The notes: generated by a model not told the origin, from the sequence alone. Shown: positions 40,856 to 51,760, numbered from the stretch's first letter. The stretch: 64,000 nucleotides of DNA from Diploptera punctata (GCA_030220185.1 JASPKZ010008351.1:1178001-1242000), one strand, 5' to 3'. Numbers and translations are program-made.

Positions 40856-41137
40856 GGATATAGACAATCTACAGTCAATACAGAGATAAATCAAAGAGTG
40901 AGACAAAATAGTTACAAACAGGAATGAGGTGCAGAAAGAAATTAAACATAAGCTGAACTCTGGAAACGCATACTATTATGCATTGAAGGGACTCTTGCCA
41001 TCTCAAATTCTCTCAAAAAACGTTAAATTATTAATATATTCTAAAAATATATAAAAATGTTATTCTTCCAGTTATATTATATAGTTGAGAAACATGTCCT
41101 CTCACGTTATGGAAAATGAAACAACAAAAAAATACTA

Positions 41138-41360
41138 GTCTTTTTATTTATTTATGCTTGTAGGAAAGCCAGAGGGAAAACGCCCAGTTGGTAGACCAAG
41201 AATGAGGTGGGAGAACAACATTAACTATGATTTGAGGGAAGTAGATTATACAGGGAATGATTGGAAAGCATTAGCTCAGGATAGGGATGTATGGAGAGCT
41301 TATGTCCGCGCGGCCATGAACCTACGGGTTCGATAGTGCCAGTGAGTAAGTAAGTAAGAA
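41138..41360 (+). pseudogene. Young LINE-A 3' end inside the older copy
   Basis: Open frame from 41,154: VGKPEGKRPVGRPRMRWENN, INYDLREVDYTGNDWKALAQ, DRDVWRAYVRAAMNLRVR and a stop, then tagtgccagtgag and (TAAG)n. Nearly identical to family consensus. The host RT-tail homology resumes at aataaagttgttaag. No target duplication could be fixed because of the tail. Confidence 0.85.
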
Positions 41361-41644
41361 TAAAGTTGTTAAGAAAATGTTTGTAAAGAGAGACGCAAAG
41401 ATGGGTGAATGGAGAAGACTAAATTACAATAAGTTACCTGAACAATATGTGTTAAGTCTTATGGACTTGAGACACGAATTGAAAGATATGCATGGAAGCT
41501 TATTGTATGGTTAGGGATAGAGTTGAATCTCGTTAATCCATTCATCTGCGTCACTAATTAGATAAAGCATTTGGCTACCTTAAGAGTACCTCTAAGTAAG
41601 CTAAGAATGAGATGGGAGAACAATAGGCCTATTAACCACGATTT

Positions 41645-42208
41645 CTTCTTCTTCTTCTTAAACTTAATATGTAGGATTTTCATCTTGTTTATTTCCAAAA
41701 TCACTCCTCGGAGGAAGACGTATTGGATGTGCATTCACTGTCTATCCATCTCTTGGCTGGTCTTCCTCTTGTTCTTCTCCCGTCCATTGGTCTATCGTCT
41801 TATCTCTTTTTGCAAGCCGGTTTTCTTCCATTCTTTCTATATGACCTTTCCAATATTTTAGTCTGTCTATAATAAATTTGGTTGTCTTGAATATGGCATT
41901 TGTCCCTAATTTCTGTGTTGTGTATTTTATCAAATAATGTTTTCCCCTGAATAGTTCTTAAGATTTTCATTTCGCATGTGCTTATTATTTGTTTAGTTTT
42001 TGTTGTATCAGCCCTAGTTTCTGCACCATATACGATAACTGGTCGAACTATCGTTTTGTATGTGCGGGTTTTGCTTTCTATTGACATATGTTTGTTGCGC
42101 CAAATTAAATCTTTCATATACCCTGATATTTGTGCAACTTTATCAGCTTGTTTCTTTACTTCTTTTATTAAATTTTTAGTGTTTGTTATTAATACACCTA
42201 AATAATAA
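41645..42208 (-). pseudogene. LINE 3' end inserted antisense, 12-bp target duplication
   Basis: A 564-bp insertion flanked by the perfect 12-bp repeat taaccacgattt (41,633-41,644; 42,209-42,220). The minus frame reads MKDLIWRNKHMSIESKTRTY, KTIVRPVIVYGAETRADTTK (YG.E block), EMKILRTIQGKTLFDKIHNT, then after a frameshift ILERSYRKNGR and KRDKTIDQWTGEEQEEDQPR. The tail is (AAG)n at 41,645-41,660. A separate family from LINE-A to LINE-G by tail and sequence. Confidence 0.95.
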
Positions 42209-42424
42209 TAACCACGATTTGAAGAGGTAAATTATACAGGGAATGATTGGAAAACATTAGGTCAAGATAGGAATGCATGGAGATCATATGTGCATGTGAC
42301 CATAGGTTTCAGAGTGATGATGACAGTTAGCACACTACTTGTAAAATGTCTGCCACTGAGTAAAAACAATAGAATGACCGAAAATCGCCCTATTCACCAA
42401 TATTAATTCTTGCAAAATTAAGGT

Positions 42425-43010
42425 ATACATATTTTTTTACGCGATAGTGCATTTTGTCGTACTTACAGCAATGGCGACTTTGATTGAAAGTTCAACTTCC
42501 TACATTTCGGGGTTGCCAACCTAAATAACTATACTGTAATAAAATAACTATACTGTAATATTACATATTACAAACCGCGTGTGGGAAGTAAAACCACTGC
42601 CCCCTGTGTATACTATGTACAATGTATATACAAAAAATATCCAAAAAAGTAGTGTTAATATACATTATACGAAATAGATCACTGCATTTTAAATGAACTG
42701 AACTTTATTTGAAACAATATAAAACAATAAATACGAACATGCCGCCATTTTATCACTAATTGGTCTCACGGCCTCCTGCACTTTCAACTAATATCTATTG
42801 CCCACACTGTTAACGTTAGTCAGTTGTTTATAATGAACGGAAATATTTCCAACAAAGATGTTATTATTTTACTATTATTTATTATTTTGAAAACACCATG
42901 GCGCAAAAAAAAAAAATGTACAATGGACGTTTGTGAAGTGTTTTATAGAATCTCGGAAACTCGATTCTGTAAAAACCACTTCCCAACCTTGCATCTTAAA
43001 ATACTATTTA
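42425..43010 (-). mobile_element. Interspersed repeat R4, copy 2
   Basis: Reverse-complement copy of 16,925-17,472, slightly longer, with a duplicated aaataactatactgtaat phrase (42,523-42,557). It lies four bases from the R3 copy at 43,015. Confidence 0.82.
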
Positions 43011-43014
43011 TATA

Positions 43015-43587
43015 GACTATTTAACTCATGCCACAAATGCTAGTCAATGACCAATCACGTTTCAATGAAGTTTGTTTTACAACCAATGACAGTCGTGTTT
43101 CACCTCGCTCTTTATCGATTTCTCTTTATCAGCTCCTGCTTTTGTGATAAAGAAAGCTCCTCCTTTTTAATGTTCTGAACAGGTAAAAGCATTATTTTTC
43201 TCCAACAAATACATTGAATATAGCAAATAATGAAGATTTTACTGAGTTGTTTACTAAAAAAATAAATGAATAACCCGTAATGTTGATTATGATATATAGT
43301 TTGATATGTTTCATTATTTCTCCACTTGGGTGCACTCTTACAATATTGCGATCTTATTTGGCAATAAATAATATGATCAAGCAGCAGTGAATGAACATAA
43401 CCTCACATTTCTGATTTGTTTTCAAACATCGCCGTTTACATTAAATATATAAATATGTTAAAATAACTATAGTTAAACAATGATTTGTGAGTAAACAGTT
43501 AATTTTATTCGTTAAATAGTCCTAACAAATGCCACTCTTGATTTCCAAATTCTCTAGATAAATTGGAAATCACTCGTGGCATTACTT
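43015..43587 (-). mobile_element. Repeat R3, copy 3, subtype 2
   Basis: Same termini as the other R3 copies. The interior is of the second type shared with 57,610-58,252 (ttgctatattcaatgtattt, agctgataaagagaaat, gagcgaggtgaaacac on the minus strand). Confidence 0.88.
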
Positions 43588-44100
43588 ATGAATAATAGGA
43601 GTGGAAAGTATGTTATGAGCAAGGATTTACTTCTACCCTCAATAAACCTCGAGCACGATATCGACTTCGACTGGATTACTATTACCTGTCTTGCAATATA
43701 ATTATACATGTAATTATCGATAATTATCAAAAATAGAATTGTACACCAGAATATAAGTAAAACTCTTCTTGTAAGATGCATTTATGTTTATCTCCTTAAG
43801 TCCAGTACGACGCCTGTCTCTATTTTTCTAATAGGGTCTACATAGTTGAAATAGTTTTCGTTTCTAAAGATTGTATAGCCCACATTCATTACAAGGAATG
43901 TTCTAGCAATATATAAAAAAACAGTGAGGGCTTAATTTTAGTTAAAATATTCTCTATGTTCCTACAAAACGAAAAACTGGAAGTTCACAAGTCAACAGCC
44001 GGTTGTTAACCTCTAATGTATGTTGCTGAATGACATTAAAGAATATTACAGACCAAACAATTGTCTTAAGAAACACGAATGTTGTTAATTTAAGCCTATC
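43588..44100. other. Spacer
   Basis: No feature recognised. Confidence 0.35.
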
Positions 44101-44334
44101 GTGCAAGAATGCGTAATATATGATAATTTAAATGGCTTTATGACTGATGCTAAACTAAAAAAAATATTATCGAACGAGTTGCCTCAGATTGTATCGTTTG
44201 ATTATATCACATTCGAGAGAACCCCAGTTAAAATCCAGGGGCATTTAGTCTATTATTGTTCATGCTGTTATCAATCGTCAAATCAGTTCAATTGTCATGA
44301 TCCATGTGTAGAACAGCTTCTAGGAGTGAGATAG
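44101..44334 (+). CDS. Unidentified 77-residue cysteine-rich ORF
   Basis: The frame contains VIYDNLNGFMTDAKLKKILS, FDYITFERTPVKIQGHLVYY and CSCCYQSSNQFNCHDPCVEQ. The C-terminal CSCC...C...C cluster and acidic/hydrophobic N-terminal half look protein-like, but I know no matching family. The frame remains open upstream of the first ATG-like codon for a few residues. It may be an exon or a TE remnant. No signal peptide. Confidence 0.25.
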   Translation: MQECVIYDNLNGFMTDAKLKKILSNELPQIVSFDYITFERTPVKIQGHLVYYCSCCYQSSNQFNCHDPCVEQLLGVR

Positions 44335-44339
44335 TGAGA

Positions 44340-45039
44340 TAGATGGAAATCTCTGCGGCCATCACTTAAGTGTTGACGGTGAGCGATCCATTTTGGTTCT
44401 CCTTTACACGTAGAACCCCGGGTTCCTGTAAAATACATTAGCCCCGGTTTAAATTTTAAATTTAAATTTGAAGTTAATTAGCAGAGTGAAGTCGGAAGCG
44501 GACCTTTTGGGGGTTGCATTTGTTCTTTGGATTGAGGGAAACCGCTTAAAACCTCAATCGGAATAGTCGATCACGCGGGATCTTGCCAAGTTTGGCTTTC
44601 GGATGATTTTATATTGAGGGTCAAAACCGGACACCATGCTTTTCTTTATTTAAATATAATCTATATACATTTCAAGCTATTACAATTGTTTATACAGTTA
44701 TGGTAATATGTGCATTTTTTTAACTTTATTCTTCAGTTGTTGTTCCTGTTCTCTCTGTTGTTGTCTCGTGATTTCAGTTTCTCTGGAACTGGTTGTATGT
44801 ACCTGTAGCAGTAGGATTAGTTTTTAATTTTCTAGGAGCCACACCCGACTGAAATGGTTGTTTGCATTGGATAACAGATTAACAGGTGGCAGTACAGAGA
44901 GAGTTATGTGTTAGCGTAAGACAGTTTCTCAACCGTACTTCGTTTTTTTATTTAGATTTCACATCAAGGAGGCATTAATCTTGAAAATGTTAGATCTGTA
45001 AAAGTAATTTATTTAACGACGATGTTTGACAAAAATCTT
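44340..45039. other. Spacer with possible old SINE
   Basis: 44,510-44,580 (gggaaaccgcttaaaacctc followed by cgatcacgcgggatc) resembles the antisense middle of tRNA-derived SINEs in insects, too decayed to classify. Nothing else was seen. Confidence 0.3.
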
Positions 45040-45500
45040 CATCATCATCATCAACAACAAGGATTAAGCCCAATGGCCTGTTCCGATCTCATTATAGGTC
45101 GAATTGGTCCTTCCATCTCTTCAATGATCTTTCCAACATCCTTCTCCCTTTTGGTTTATATTTATACATTCTTCTTGGTATGTGCTGTTCATTCATTCGT
45201 AATACGTGCTGAAGATAAGCATTTTGATAATATTTTATTCTTTCACAGAGATTAAATATATTAAGTTCTGTTCTTATATCTTCGTTTTTATTTTTATCGG
45301 TCCTTTGGTATCCTGCTATAGCTCTCAACATATTCATTTCAGCAGCCTCTATTTGTTTATTATCTGCCTTTGTTAATGTCCAGGTTTCACATCCATAGAT
45401 AAGAGATGGAACTGCCAATGCTTTGTAAAACTTCAAAATAGTTTCTTTTCTATATAGTCTTATTCAATAAAGTGTGTTTAATTGTGCCACATAGATAATT
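45040..45500 (-). pseudogene. LINE-D 3' end, best copy
   Basis: The open minus frame 45,436-45,092 reads FYKALAVPSLIYGCETWTLT, EMNMLRAIAGYQRTDKNKNE, YYQNAYLQHVLRMNEQHIPR, MYKYKPKGRRMLERSLKRWK and DQFDL, then stop and a (GAT)n tail at 45,040-45,052. Upstream, a second frame gives CGTIKHTLLNKT with one stop, matching CGTIKRTL of LINE-C, so the element extends to about 45,500. LINE-C and LINE-D are therefore related. Inactive without RT. Confidence 0.88.
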
Positions 45501-45619
45501 GAATCTTTAGTATCGCAATTCAAAGAGTGGAGTGAGAGGTCCATCAAATCTTACTCACAAGTCTCTCATTTCAGGTTTGAGGTCCTTTTAAGTGAGATAA
45601 TTTACTTTAGAATGAAGAC

Positions 45620-45700
45620 TAATTGGGTCTGAACCCACGAACTTCGGAACCAGATCGATCATGATAACTATTTGTCAGCCGTGAAAGACCCTAATACCAC
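45620..45700 (-). repeat. tRNA-like relic
   Basis: On minus: gtggtattagggtctttcac and gtgggttcagacccaatta (B-box-like). Too degenerate to fold. Confidence 0.3.
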
Positions 45701-46107
45701 GAATGAAGTTAATTGAATATCAGCCCAGAACAAGGTTGTAACTCAAATTTTTACCAAGTTGAGTTTTTACATATTAAATCGTGAGTTCTGGGCAGCTGTT
45801 CAATTATCACCTCAAAGTAAGCTAAAATTTAACATCAACAAATGAGAAGATTTGGGAAGTCCTGAGTTTAGTTTCGATGAAGTAACTAAATAAATATGGG
45901 TATCGCGTAATTTACACATAGCATAATATTAAGATTGTAATAAAAGTCTCTGAGCAAAATTTAACGTCTCTATCTTACCTTCCTTTGAATTACGACACTA
46001 ATGACCCGAGATATTAAAAATGTCTTAAAGAGCGAAATACTATATGCGTCTAATAAATCTCATTTCAGCCGGAGTTATTCGAGCCTCTTACTTTTGCATA
46101 TTAGTTA
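45701..46107. other. AT-rich spacer
   Basis: No feature recognised. Confidence 0.35.
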
Positions 46108-46224
46108 TACAGGTTTTTTTCATTTATAACCTAACGGGCACACGGCGTTTTGCCTATGCGCGGTTGGATGTGCCACAGCCGGCTTTGCTCCTACATAAAC
46201 ACCGCGGGTAAAGCATATATACAA

Positions 46225-46985
46225 ATCTTACCTTATAGAAGATGCTGGAAATGTCGTCCATCCTCGGCTAAACAGGCATTACATCGGGAAAACACATTCT
46301 GATTCACTTGATTAACTAGGGCCACTGTAATGTTTCCGATTTCATTTCTAATATTTTGTTTTAGTTCTTCCAATGTATGAGGATTCGTTTCGTAAACTTA
46401 TTCTTTCAGGTTACCCCACAAGTAAAAATCACACACTGTTAGATCAGTGGAGCGAGAGAGCCATACACCAGCACTAATCACCCTACCTTGAAACATAAGA
46501 TAAAAGTTATAAATTAAAATGTACCTGTTGGCAGGTGCCGTCATCCTTAACTTTGTTAAAATCATGCATATAAAATATTAACTGGAGGCCTTTCGGAAGT
46601 TAACTTCCATCATCAGCAGGATGAGCTTCTGCTACGACGATGTAGACTCCCTAATTTTATTCATGGACTCCTCTGCTGTATGAGTAGTAGCAGAATCTTG
46701 TTGAAACCAGTCATTTGATTTCTCTTCTTCTGGCAGTTCACGAAAAAAATGCGGTCAAATGTAATTTCGGTACCTCTCTGCATTTACAGTCTGCTCATAA
46801 AATATTGGACCGATTATGCGTCTAGAGCTAACGGCACACCAAACTGCAACTTTCCGATCATAATGAGGGATTTCTTGAACGCGATGTGGATTTTCAGATG
46901 CCCAATACCGATTGTAATGAGTGTTTTCCCGATATAATGCCTGTTTAGCCCTTAAATTTGCAAAAGACCACCACCACCACCACCA
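46225..46985 (-). pseudogene. DDE transposase, central and C-terminal part
   Basis: The minus strand reads HYNRYWASENPHRVQEIPHY, KVAVWCAVSSRRIIGPIFYE and QTVNAERYRNYI, then a stop, then HFFRELPEEEKSNDWFQQDS and ATTHTAEESMNKIRE. After the Penelope-like insertion it continues FQGRVISAGVWLSRSTDLTV, CDFYLWGNL, a stop, NPHTLEELKQNIRNEIGNIT, RCNACLAEDGRHFQHLL and the terminator. The Asp of FQQDS and the Asp of SRSTDLTVCDFY are the second and third catalytic positions (family W..DGA..H, PRSPDLNPCDFY). Two stops and the insertion inactivate it. The N-terminal DNA-binding part is not readable. Confidence 0.88.
46500..46655 (-). mobile_element. Penelope-like tail inserted in transposase
   Basis: On minus: cctgctgatgatggaagtta, acttccgaaaggcctccagt, ttaaggatgacggcacctgc, caacaggtacattttaattt. 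This is a diverged relative of the palindrome arm at 35.9-36.2 kb. It splits the transposase between the MNKIRE and FQGRV codons. Confidence 0.8.
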
Positions 46986-47688
46986 CCACTATGTAATGGA
47001 AATTGTGTCACTTCTCAAACATTTATTTCCCCTCTATGTCCGCCAGGGAAACATCCATTTTTATGGAAGCGTCCCCGGCCGACTATATGGGAATTGTTCG
47101 ATGGTGAACAACAACTTCCGGCTATCTCTAGGGATTTCCAACCCTCTTTAGCCCTTGTGAGTTAAGTATTTCGTCGTTGTGTTTGGTGATATATCATCTG
47201 CCGACTACATCTGGTAGTAGTCTAGTAGCAAAGGCCTAGTGGTCGGACGTTATCAAGCCTGCAGACGCTGACTGTTGATAAAGTTAAATTTGATGTTCTA
47301 GTTGATTCACTGAGCTGCCAACAGGAAGACCGCCACAATCACAGAAGCAGCCAACCCTCAAAAGGGCAAGAGCGGGAAGCCAAGTCGGCATTCCAATCAG
47401 AAACGGCAAATTTCTTCTGTTAGTTATTTGAATGTGGCGGACCGCAGTGAAAACGGAATCTTGTATAACTGTTATTATTATGTATATTGTATAATTAGAC
47501 ACACATTTAAGTGGTTTCTTTTTGTTCGTTTTCTTCTGATTTATTTAAAATATTAAATTAATTAAACCAACTGATATATCCAAAAGGATACATTACGAAT
47601 TTAAGGGATAAGTAGGAGCAAAGTCGGCACACCCAACCACGCACAGACAAAACGCCTGTCCCCGTTAGGTTATAAATGAAGATCCCTG

Positions 47689-48010
47689 TGCATCAAAACA
47701 GTTGATCAACCTAAAATGTTTGTTCCGTGTATTTTTAAACTGTAAATAATTTTTAATAGCGGAACTTCGAGAACGCACAGTTTTAACAAATTAAATTATC
47801 TTCTAATAAATCAGTACCATTCATATTTGATCATACATTCCAATAGAATATTATTAAGATATATTTTGCATGGAATGGGACTCTTTTCGTTAAAAGCAAG
47901 AACTTTCGTTTTAGAAGCATCGATTTCTATATCTTAAATTTTGGATATTATTGTTTAGATCTGTGTAAATAATTTCCAATGCTCGCAAATTTGTATAATG
48001 ATCAGCTATG
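47689..48010. other. AT-rich spacer
   Basis: No feature recognised. Confidence 0.4.
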
Positions 48011-48012
48011 TA

Positions 48013-48565
48013 CAAGGTGATTCAGAAATATGGCTATACGTTTGATCGCATTTTGTGACGAAAATATTATTATTAAAGTAAATATGATGTTATCATAGGA
48101 AAGGGAATCCTTCAAATTACAACAATAGAACAAAACAAATCATTTACAACAACACTAAGCAAGTCACTTTATTGCTTCAAACTGTTCGCCGTTTGTATCT
48201 AAGCATAATTGGCAACGCTTTGGGAAGTCATTCATTGCATTATGATACATGTTTAGAGCAATAGCTCTAATTTCTTCCTCGATCACTAACTTCAGCATGT
48301 CGACGTCTTGAGATTTCCGTCTTGCCCCCCGTTTTGCGGCCTCACGATCATTAGCATACGTTATTGCCCATGCAGCAATTGTAATTTGCTGTTGCATATT
48401 AAACGCCATTTTGACTAATTACGTAAGTTCTACACTGTTTTGTTTTATTCCATTGTTGTAATTTGAATAATTGCCTTTCCAACGGTAATTTCATATTTCC
48501 TATAATGGTAATATTTTCATCATAAAAGGCGATCAAACGTATAGCCATATTTATGATTCACCCCG
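48013..48565 (-). mobile_element. Tc1/mariner-type transposon, internal-deletion derivative 2
   Basis: A 553-bp element between TA dinucleotides (48,011-48,012; 48,566-48,567) with the same terminal repeats as 18,025-18,670 (aatatggctatacgtttgat at both ends). It keeps the first and last parts of the transposase gene in one frame (separate entry). Confidence 0.92.
48164..48409 (-). pseudogene. Transposase with the middle deleted, frame preserved
   Basis: Eighty-one codons. The N-terminal MAFNMQQQITIAAWAITYAN-DREAAKR equals the start of the 18-kb copy, followed directly by a C-terminal tail IEEEIRAIALNMYHNAMNDF and PKRCQLCLDTNGEQFEAIK. This corresponds to the I..EI..I.......N...R...CL...G..FE end of insect Tc-type transposases, as in the 46-kb transposase. 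The catalytic domain and the second half of the helix-turn-helix are missing. A fortuitous in-frame deletion is likely. Confidence 0.8.
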
Positions 48566-48869
48566 TATATTGATATTATTGAAACTTAAAAATGAATTAC
48601 CTGCCTGATTCCAATTACAAATTTAGAGAGAGGTGTAGATAACTGATTCGCAAGGAGAGACAGACACAAACTGATCATTATTTTGTTTCTACATATTATA
48701 TACCGTACATATATTGTTTTTACATACTATTAGCATCATTAAATTTAAATGAGTAAGAAGTCCTTTGGATGAGAGTGGAAAAACACTGGTAATAACATAT
48801 GGTCATATCAACGTCATTATAGGATTCACACCAAGTCATATGACATCAGACTTTCTGTCTATCTTCGGG

Positions 48870-49215
48870 TTTTTTACAGCTGTTGCCGTCTTCCCGTGCC
48901 AAACCTACAAAGTATACAATCATGGGCATCTTCAATGCTTAGCCCTCTTTCTTACTTTACTATATTCATGCTTTCCTTCCATGTTAACTTTGGTCTCCCT
49001 CTTTTCTTCTTTCTGCTCGGTTGCCATTGATATAGTAGTTTCGGCCATCGCTCATCTTCCATTCTTAAAATATATCCTAACCATTTTATTAATTCCTTCT
49101 CCTCAATCCTTTCAATTATGCTTTATTTTGCTTCCATTATGTTTCTAATTTCATTATTTGTGACATATTCAAATTTTGACTTTCTGGCACTTCTGCGTAA
49201 ATAATCCATCTTTAG
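48870..49215 (-). pseudogene. LINE 3' end related to LINE-G
   Basis: The minus frame reads LIALKMDYLRRSARKSKFEY, VTNNEIRNIMEAK, a stop, SIIERIEEKELIKWLGYILR, MEDERWPKLLYQWQPSRKKK and RGRPKLTWKESMN, then another stop. The order (YLRRSAR.S, I.W.GY..RM, RGRPK..W) parallels LINE-G at 1.6-2.1 kb. Tail not recognised. Confidence 0.8.
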
Positions 49216-49283
49216 AGCGATTAGTCTATTCTTGTATTAATATTAAATACTAAATTAATACTAATTTGTATAAATACTATATA

Positions 49284-49612
49284 TCCATCCATAGTAATTC
49301 TGTCCGAAGGCAGGTCCTTCACTGCAATCATAGCATTTTCTTGCTATGCTTGCAGCTTTACTAGGGAATTGTAGGTGTGGAAGCTTCACGTTGCTTTCCA
49401 CACCGGTGAAAGATGATGATGATGATAAGGATGATGATGATGGCCATATGATTTAGGGGACCGTTTGGGCCTTAAAGTTTTCCTGACATTTATCTTACAG
49501 GTGAGGAAAAACCCCGATAAAAACCTCACCCAGAAAAACTGCCCCGACCGGGGATCGAACCCGGGCCCGCTGCGTGACAAGGCAGCACGCTACCTCGAGA
49601 CCACAGCGGTGG
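49284..49612 (-). mobile_element. SINE2, full length
   Basis: Complete minus-strand copy with an (ATC)n expansion in the middle. Flanked by the 8-bp duplication actatata (49,276-49,283; 49,613-49,620). Confidence 0.95.
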
Positions 49613-49679
49613 ACTATATACAGTATATATCTTGCATTTTTTAAATTCGAGTTTAAGCTGTGCTAAATATATGTTTGTA

Positions 49680-50670
49680 CTAGATGGCCCGGCGAACTTC
49701 GTGTTGCCTTTAACTATTTTTACGTTAATTTTTCCGTATGGTTTTATTGATTGAGATGAATTTATGTTGTCTGCATTCTCAGTATCATCCATAAGTGTAT
49801 CATAAGGATTATATACATTTATTGATGGAATATTTTGAGGAGACTTGCTGATTTCATTATACTTTCGTTTTTTTTCTACGAACTTGTTGCCAGTTTGGAT
49901 TCTTATCATCATCAAGAAGTCTCTGTATAGTAATATCATCTTGTGATATATTATAGTCATCTTGCTTTTCATTTAAATGAGGAATGGAGATTGTTTCTGT
50001 AATATTAGGCATATTATTATAACTAACAGACTTACTTACAGTTCTGTTATTCCGTTCTTTAGGACCTTCATATGTTTTTAAATTGACATTCTTCTTAAAT
50101 GTAAGATTTATGTCACATAGGCCTATACCAATTTGCGGAAATTCACTTGATATCTTATCATTCATGGTCTCTAGAACTGATTCGCCATATTGTTCAATGT
50201 CCCTTATCGGTGCAGTTAAATTTAAATTAAGTTGCTGTCTTTCAGCCAGATTACTTAAAACTAATACTTACACACGGAATTAATATTATTATAAATATAT
50301 TGAAAATAAAATAAACACTGAACACACTTAAATTATGAAATAATCAATATTTGTAATTCAATTGAAATTCGCGGTTGCAACAAAAAGCACAGCCACCTGG
50401 ATCTCTCTTTGTTAAATAATAAACCAATTACCTTACACCGTCATCTGTTAGAATCGTATGGAACTCGCAGATAATTGTAACTCTTTGTTAAATAATAAAC
50501 AAATAATTTGCAATAAAAAATAATGCGACTATAAATTTAGTTATAAACAACCGTAGGTCTCAAGTTGGATCAAACTGCACACAGTGTGCAACATTTTATC
50601 AAAATCGGTTCAGTAGTTTAGGATTCCATCACGGACAAACAACGTAACACGTAATTTTTATATATTAAGA
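49680..50670 (-). mobile_element. Helitron 1, about 990 bp, with captured coding-like segment
   Basis: On minus the element starts with TC (complement of 50,669-50,670; tcttaatatata) after an A and ends CTAG (49,680-49,683) before a T, the Helitron signature of insertion between A and T. A GC-rich potential hairpin (ggcaacacgaagttcgccgg) lies about 10 nt before CTAG. No Rep or helicase domain, so non-autonomous. Its right half (about 50,231-50,670) is nearly identical to Helitrons 2 and 3. The left half contains 49,740-50,231, absent from them. Confidence 0.8.
49740..50231 (-). pseudogene. Coding-like segment carried by Helitron 1
   Basis: The minus frame reads NLAERQQLNLNLTAPIRDIE, SVLETMNDKISSEFPQIGIG, NNMPNITETISIPHLNEKQD and LLDDDKNPNWQQVRRKKTKV, then a stop. 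A shifted frame continues NEISKSPQNIPSINVYNPYD, TLMDDTENADNINSS. Asn/Ser/Lys/Asp-rich, looks protein-derived and about 165 residues long with one frameshift. The NWQQVRRKK ... NPYDTL style resembles LINE ORF1/gag linkers, but I cannot identify it. Probably captured or inherited by the Helitron. Confidence 0.45.
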
Positions 50671-51262
50671 TAAAGCATTTAAAAATAAAATATAGTCCCA
50701 TAAAATTCATTTGTTTTTATTTTCTTTATTAAAAGACTGTTTCAAAATTCCTTTACACACTTTTAAAGATAGGACATATTTTGACGAGGAACTCTTGTTC
50801 TGAAACATATCATGAGAAGAATCAAGATTTAAAATGTTCGGATTCTCAATGGGCAATCCATATTGACAAAGAGCGACGTATGAAGTCTCTTGATGTTCCT
50901 TTTTCTTGTCAGTCAAATTAATCTTGTTTATGAGAGCCCTATACAATCGGAGAATGGCCTCCTTGCATCAATTGTTTTCGGTATAAAAAAAGTCAGCTCA
51001 TAGCCTCATACCATGCATTGTTGGAGGCGCGTGTATGAAAACATGCATCGCATGTGCATGGACTTCATGGTAATCATACCGAACACCTGATGGTGTTCAC
51101 ACAGGTAAGAGCTACTGTAGTTAATCTAAGTGGAATGGATTATTTGAAATAGGCCTATTGATTATTTACATAATTATACCACTGAAATGGCACATTTCTC
51201 ATCAGAACATTATCTAAGTACCTCTATAACCTCCAGAGGTTAGTGCCAAGAATTATAAACTA

Positions 51263-51760
51263 CTAGAAGTCCCGGCCACGCGTTGCTGTGGCTAAGGTAT
51301 ACGTTAAAAATTTTAATTAAGTTGCTGTATTTCAGCCAGATTACTTAAAACTAATACTTACACACGAAATTAATAATATTAAAAATAAAATAAACACTGA
51401 ACACACTTAAATTATGAAATAATCAATATTTGTAATGCAATCGAAATTCGCGGTTGCAACAAAAAGCACAGTCATCTGGATCTCTCTTTGTTAAATAATA
51501 AACCAATTACCTTACCAAATTACCTTACACCGCCATCTGTTAGAATCGTATGGAACTCACAGATAATTATAACTCTTTGTTAAATAATAAACAAATAATT
51601 TGCAATAAAAAATAATGCGACTATAAATTTAGTTATAAACAACCGTAGGTCTCAAGTTGGATCAAACAGCACACAGTGTGCAAAATTTTATTAAAATCGG
51701 TTGTAGTTTAGGATTCCATCACGGACAAACAACGTAACACGTAATTTTTATATATTAAGA
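51263..51760 (-). mobile_element. Helitron 2, 498 bp
   Basis: CTAG end at 51,263-51,266 preceded by A, TC end at 51,759-51,760 followed by T (plus-strand view). Near the CTAG the minus strand carries gccacagcaacgcgtggc, a 5-bp stem with an 8-nt loop, then cgggacttCTAG. No coding content. Confidence 0.85.

Larger units (their letters stand above)
40856..42320 (+). pseudogene. Old LINE-A-like element hosting two insertions
   Basis: Degenerate coding is readable in three pieces. 40,856-41,137 gives GNAYYYALKGLLPSQILSKN and VKLLIYSKN; 41,361-41,644 gives NKVVKKMFV.R and GEWRRL; 42,209-42,320 gives the DY/NYTGNDWKTLGQDRNAW-type end. Homology is continuous only if the younger LINE-A (41,138-41,360) and the minus-strand LINE (41,645-42,208) are removed. 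More diverged than the other LINE-A copies. Confidence 0.8.
46110..47688 (-). mobile_element. Tc1/mariner-type transposon with long TIRs
   Basis: A 1,579-bp element with terminal inverted repeats of about 85 bp (left caggtttttttcatttataa ... ggctttgctcctac; right end is the matching inverse ending ttcatttataacctaacggg-equivalent). The left flank is TA and the right flank TG, consistent with a TA target with one mutation. It contains a broken transposase (minus), a Penelope-like tail insertion and a (CCA)n tract at 46,967-46,988. Confidence 0.85.
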
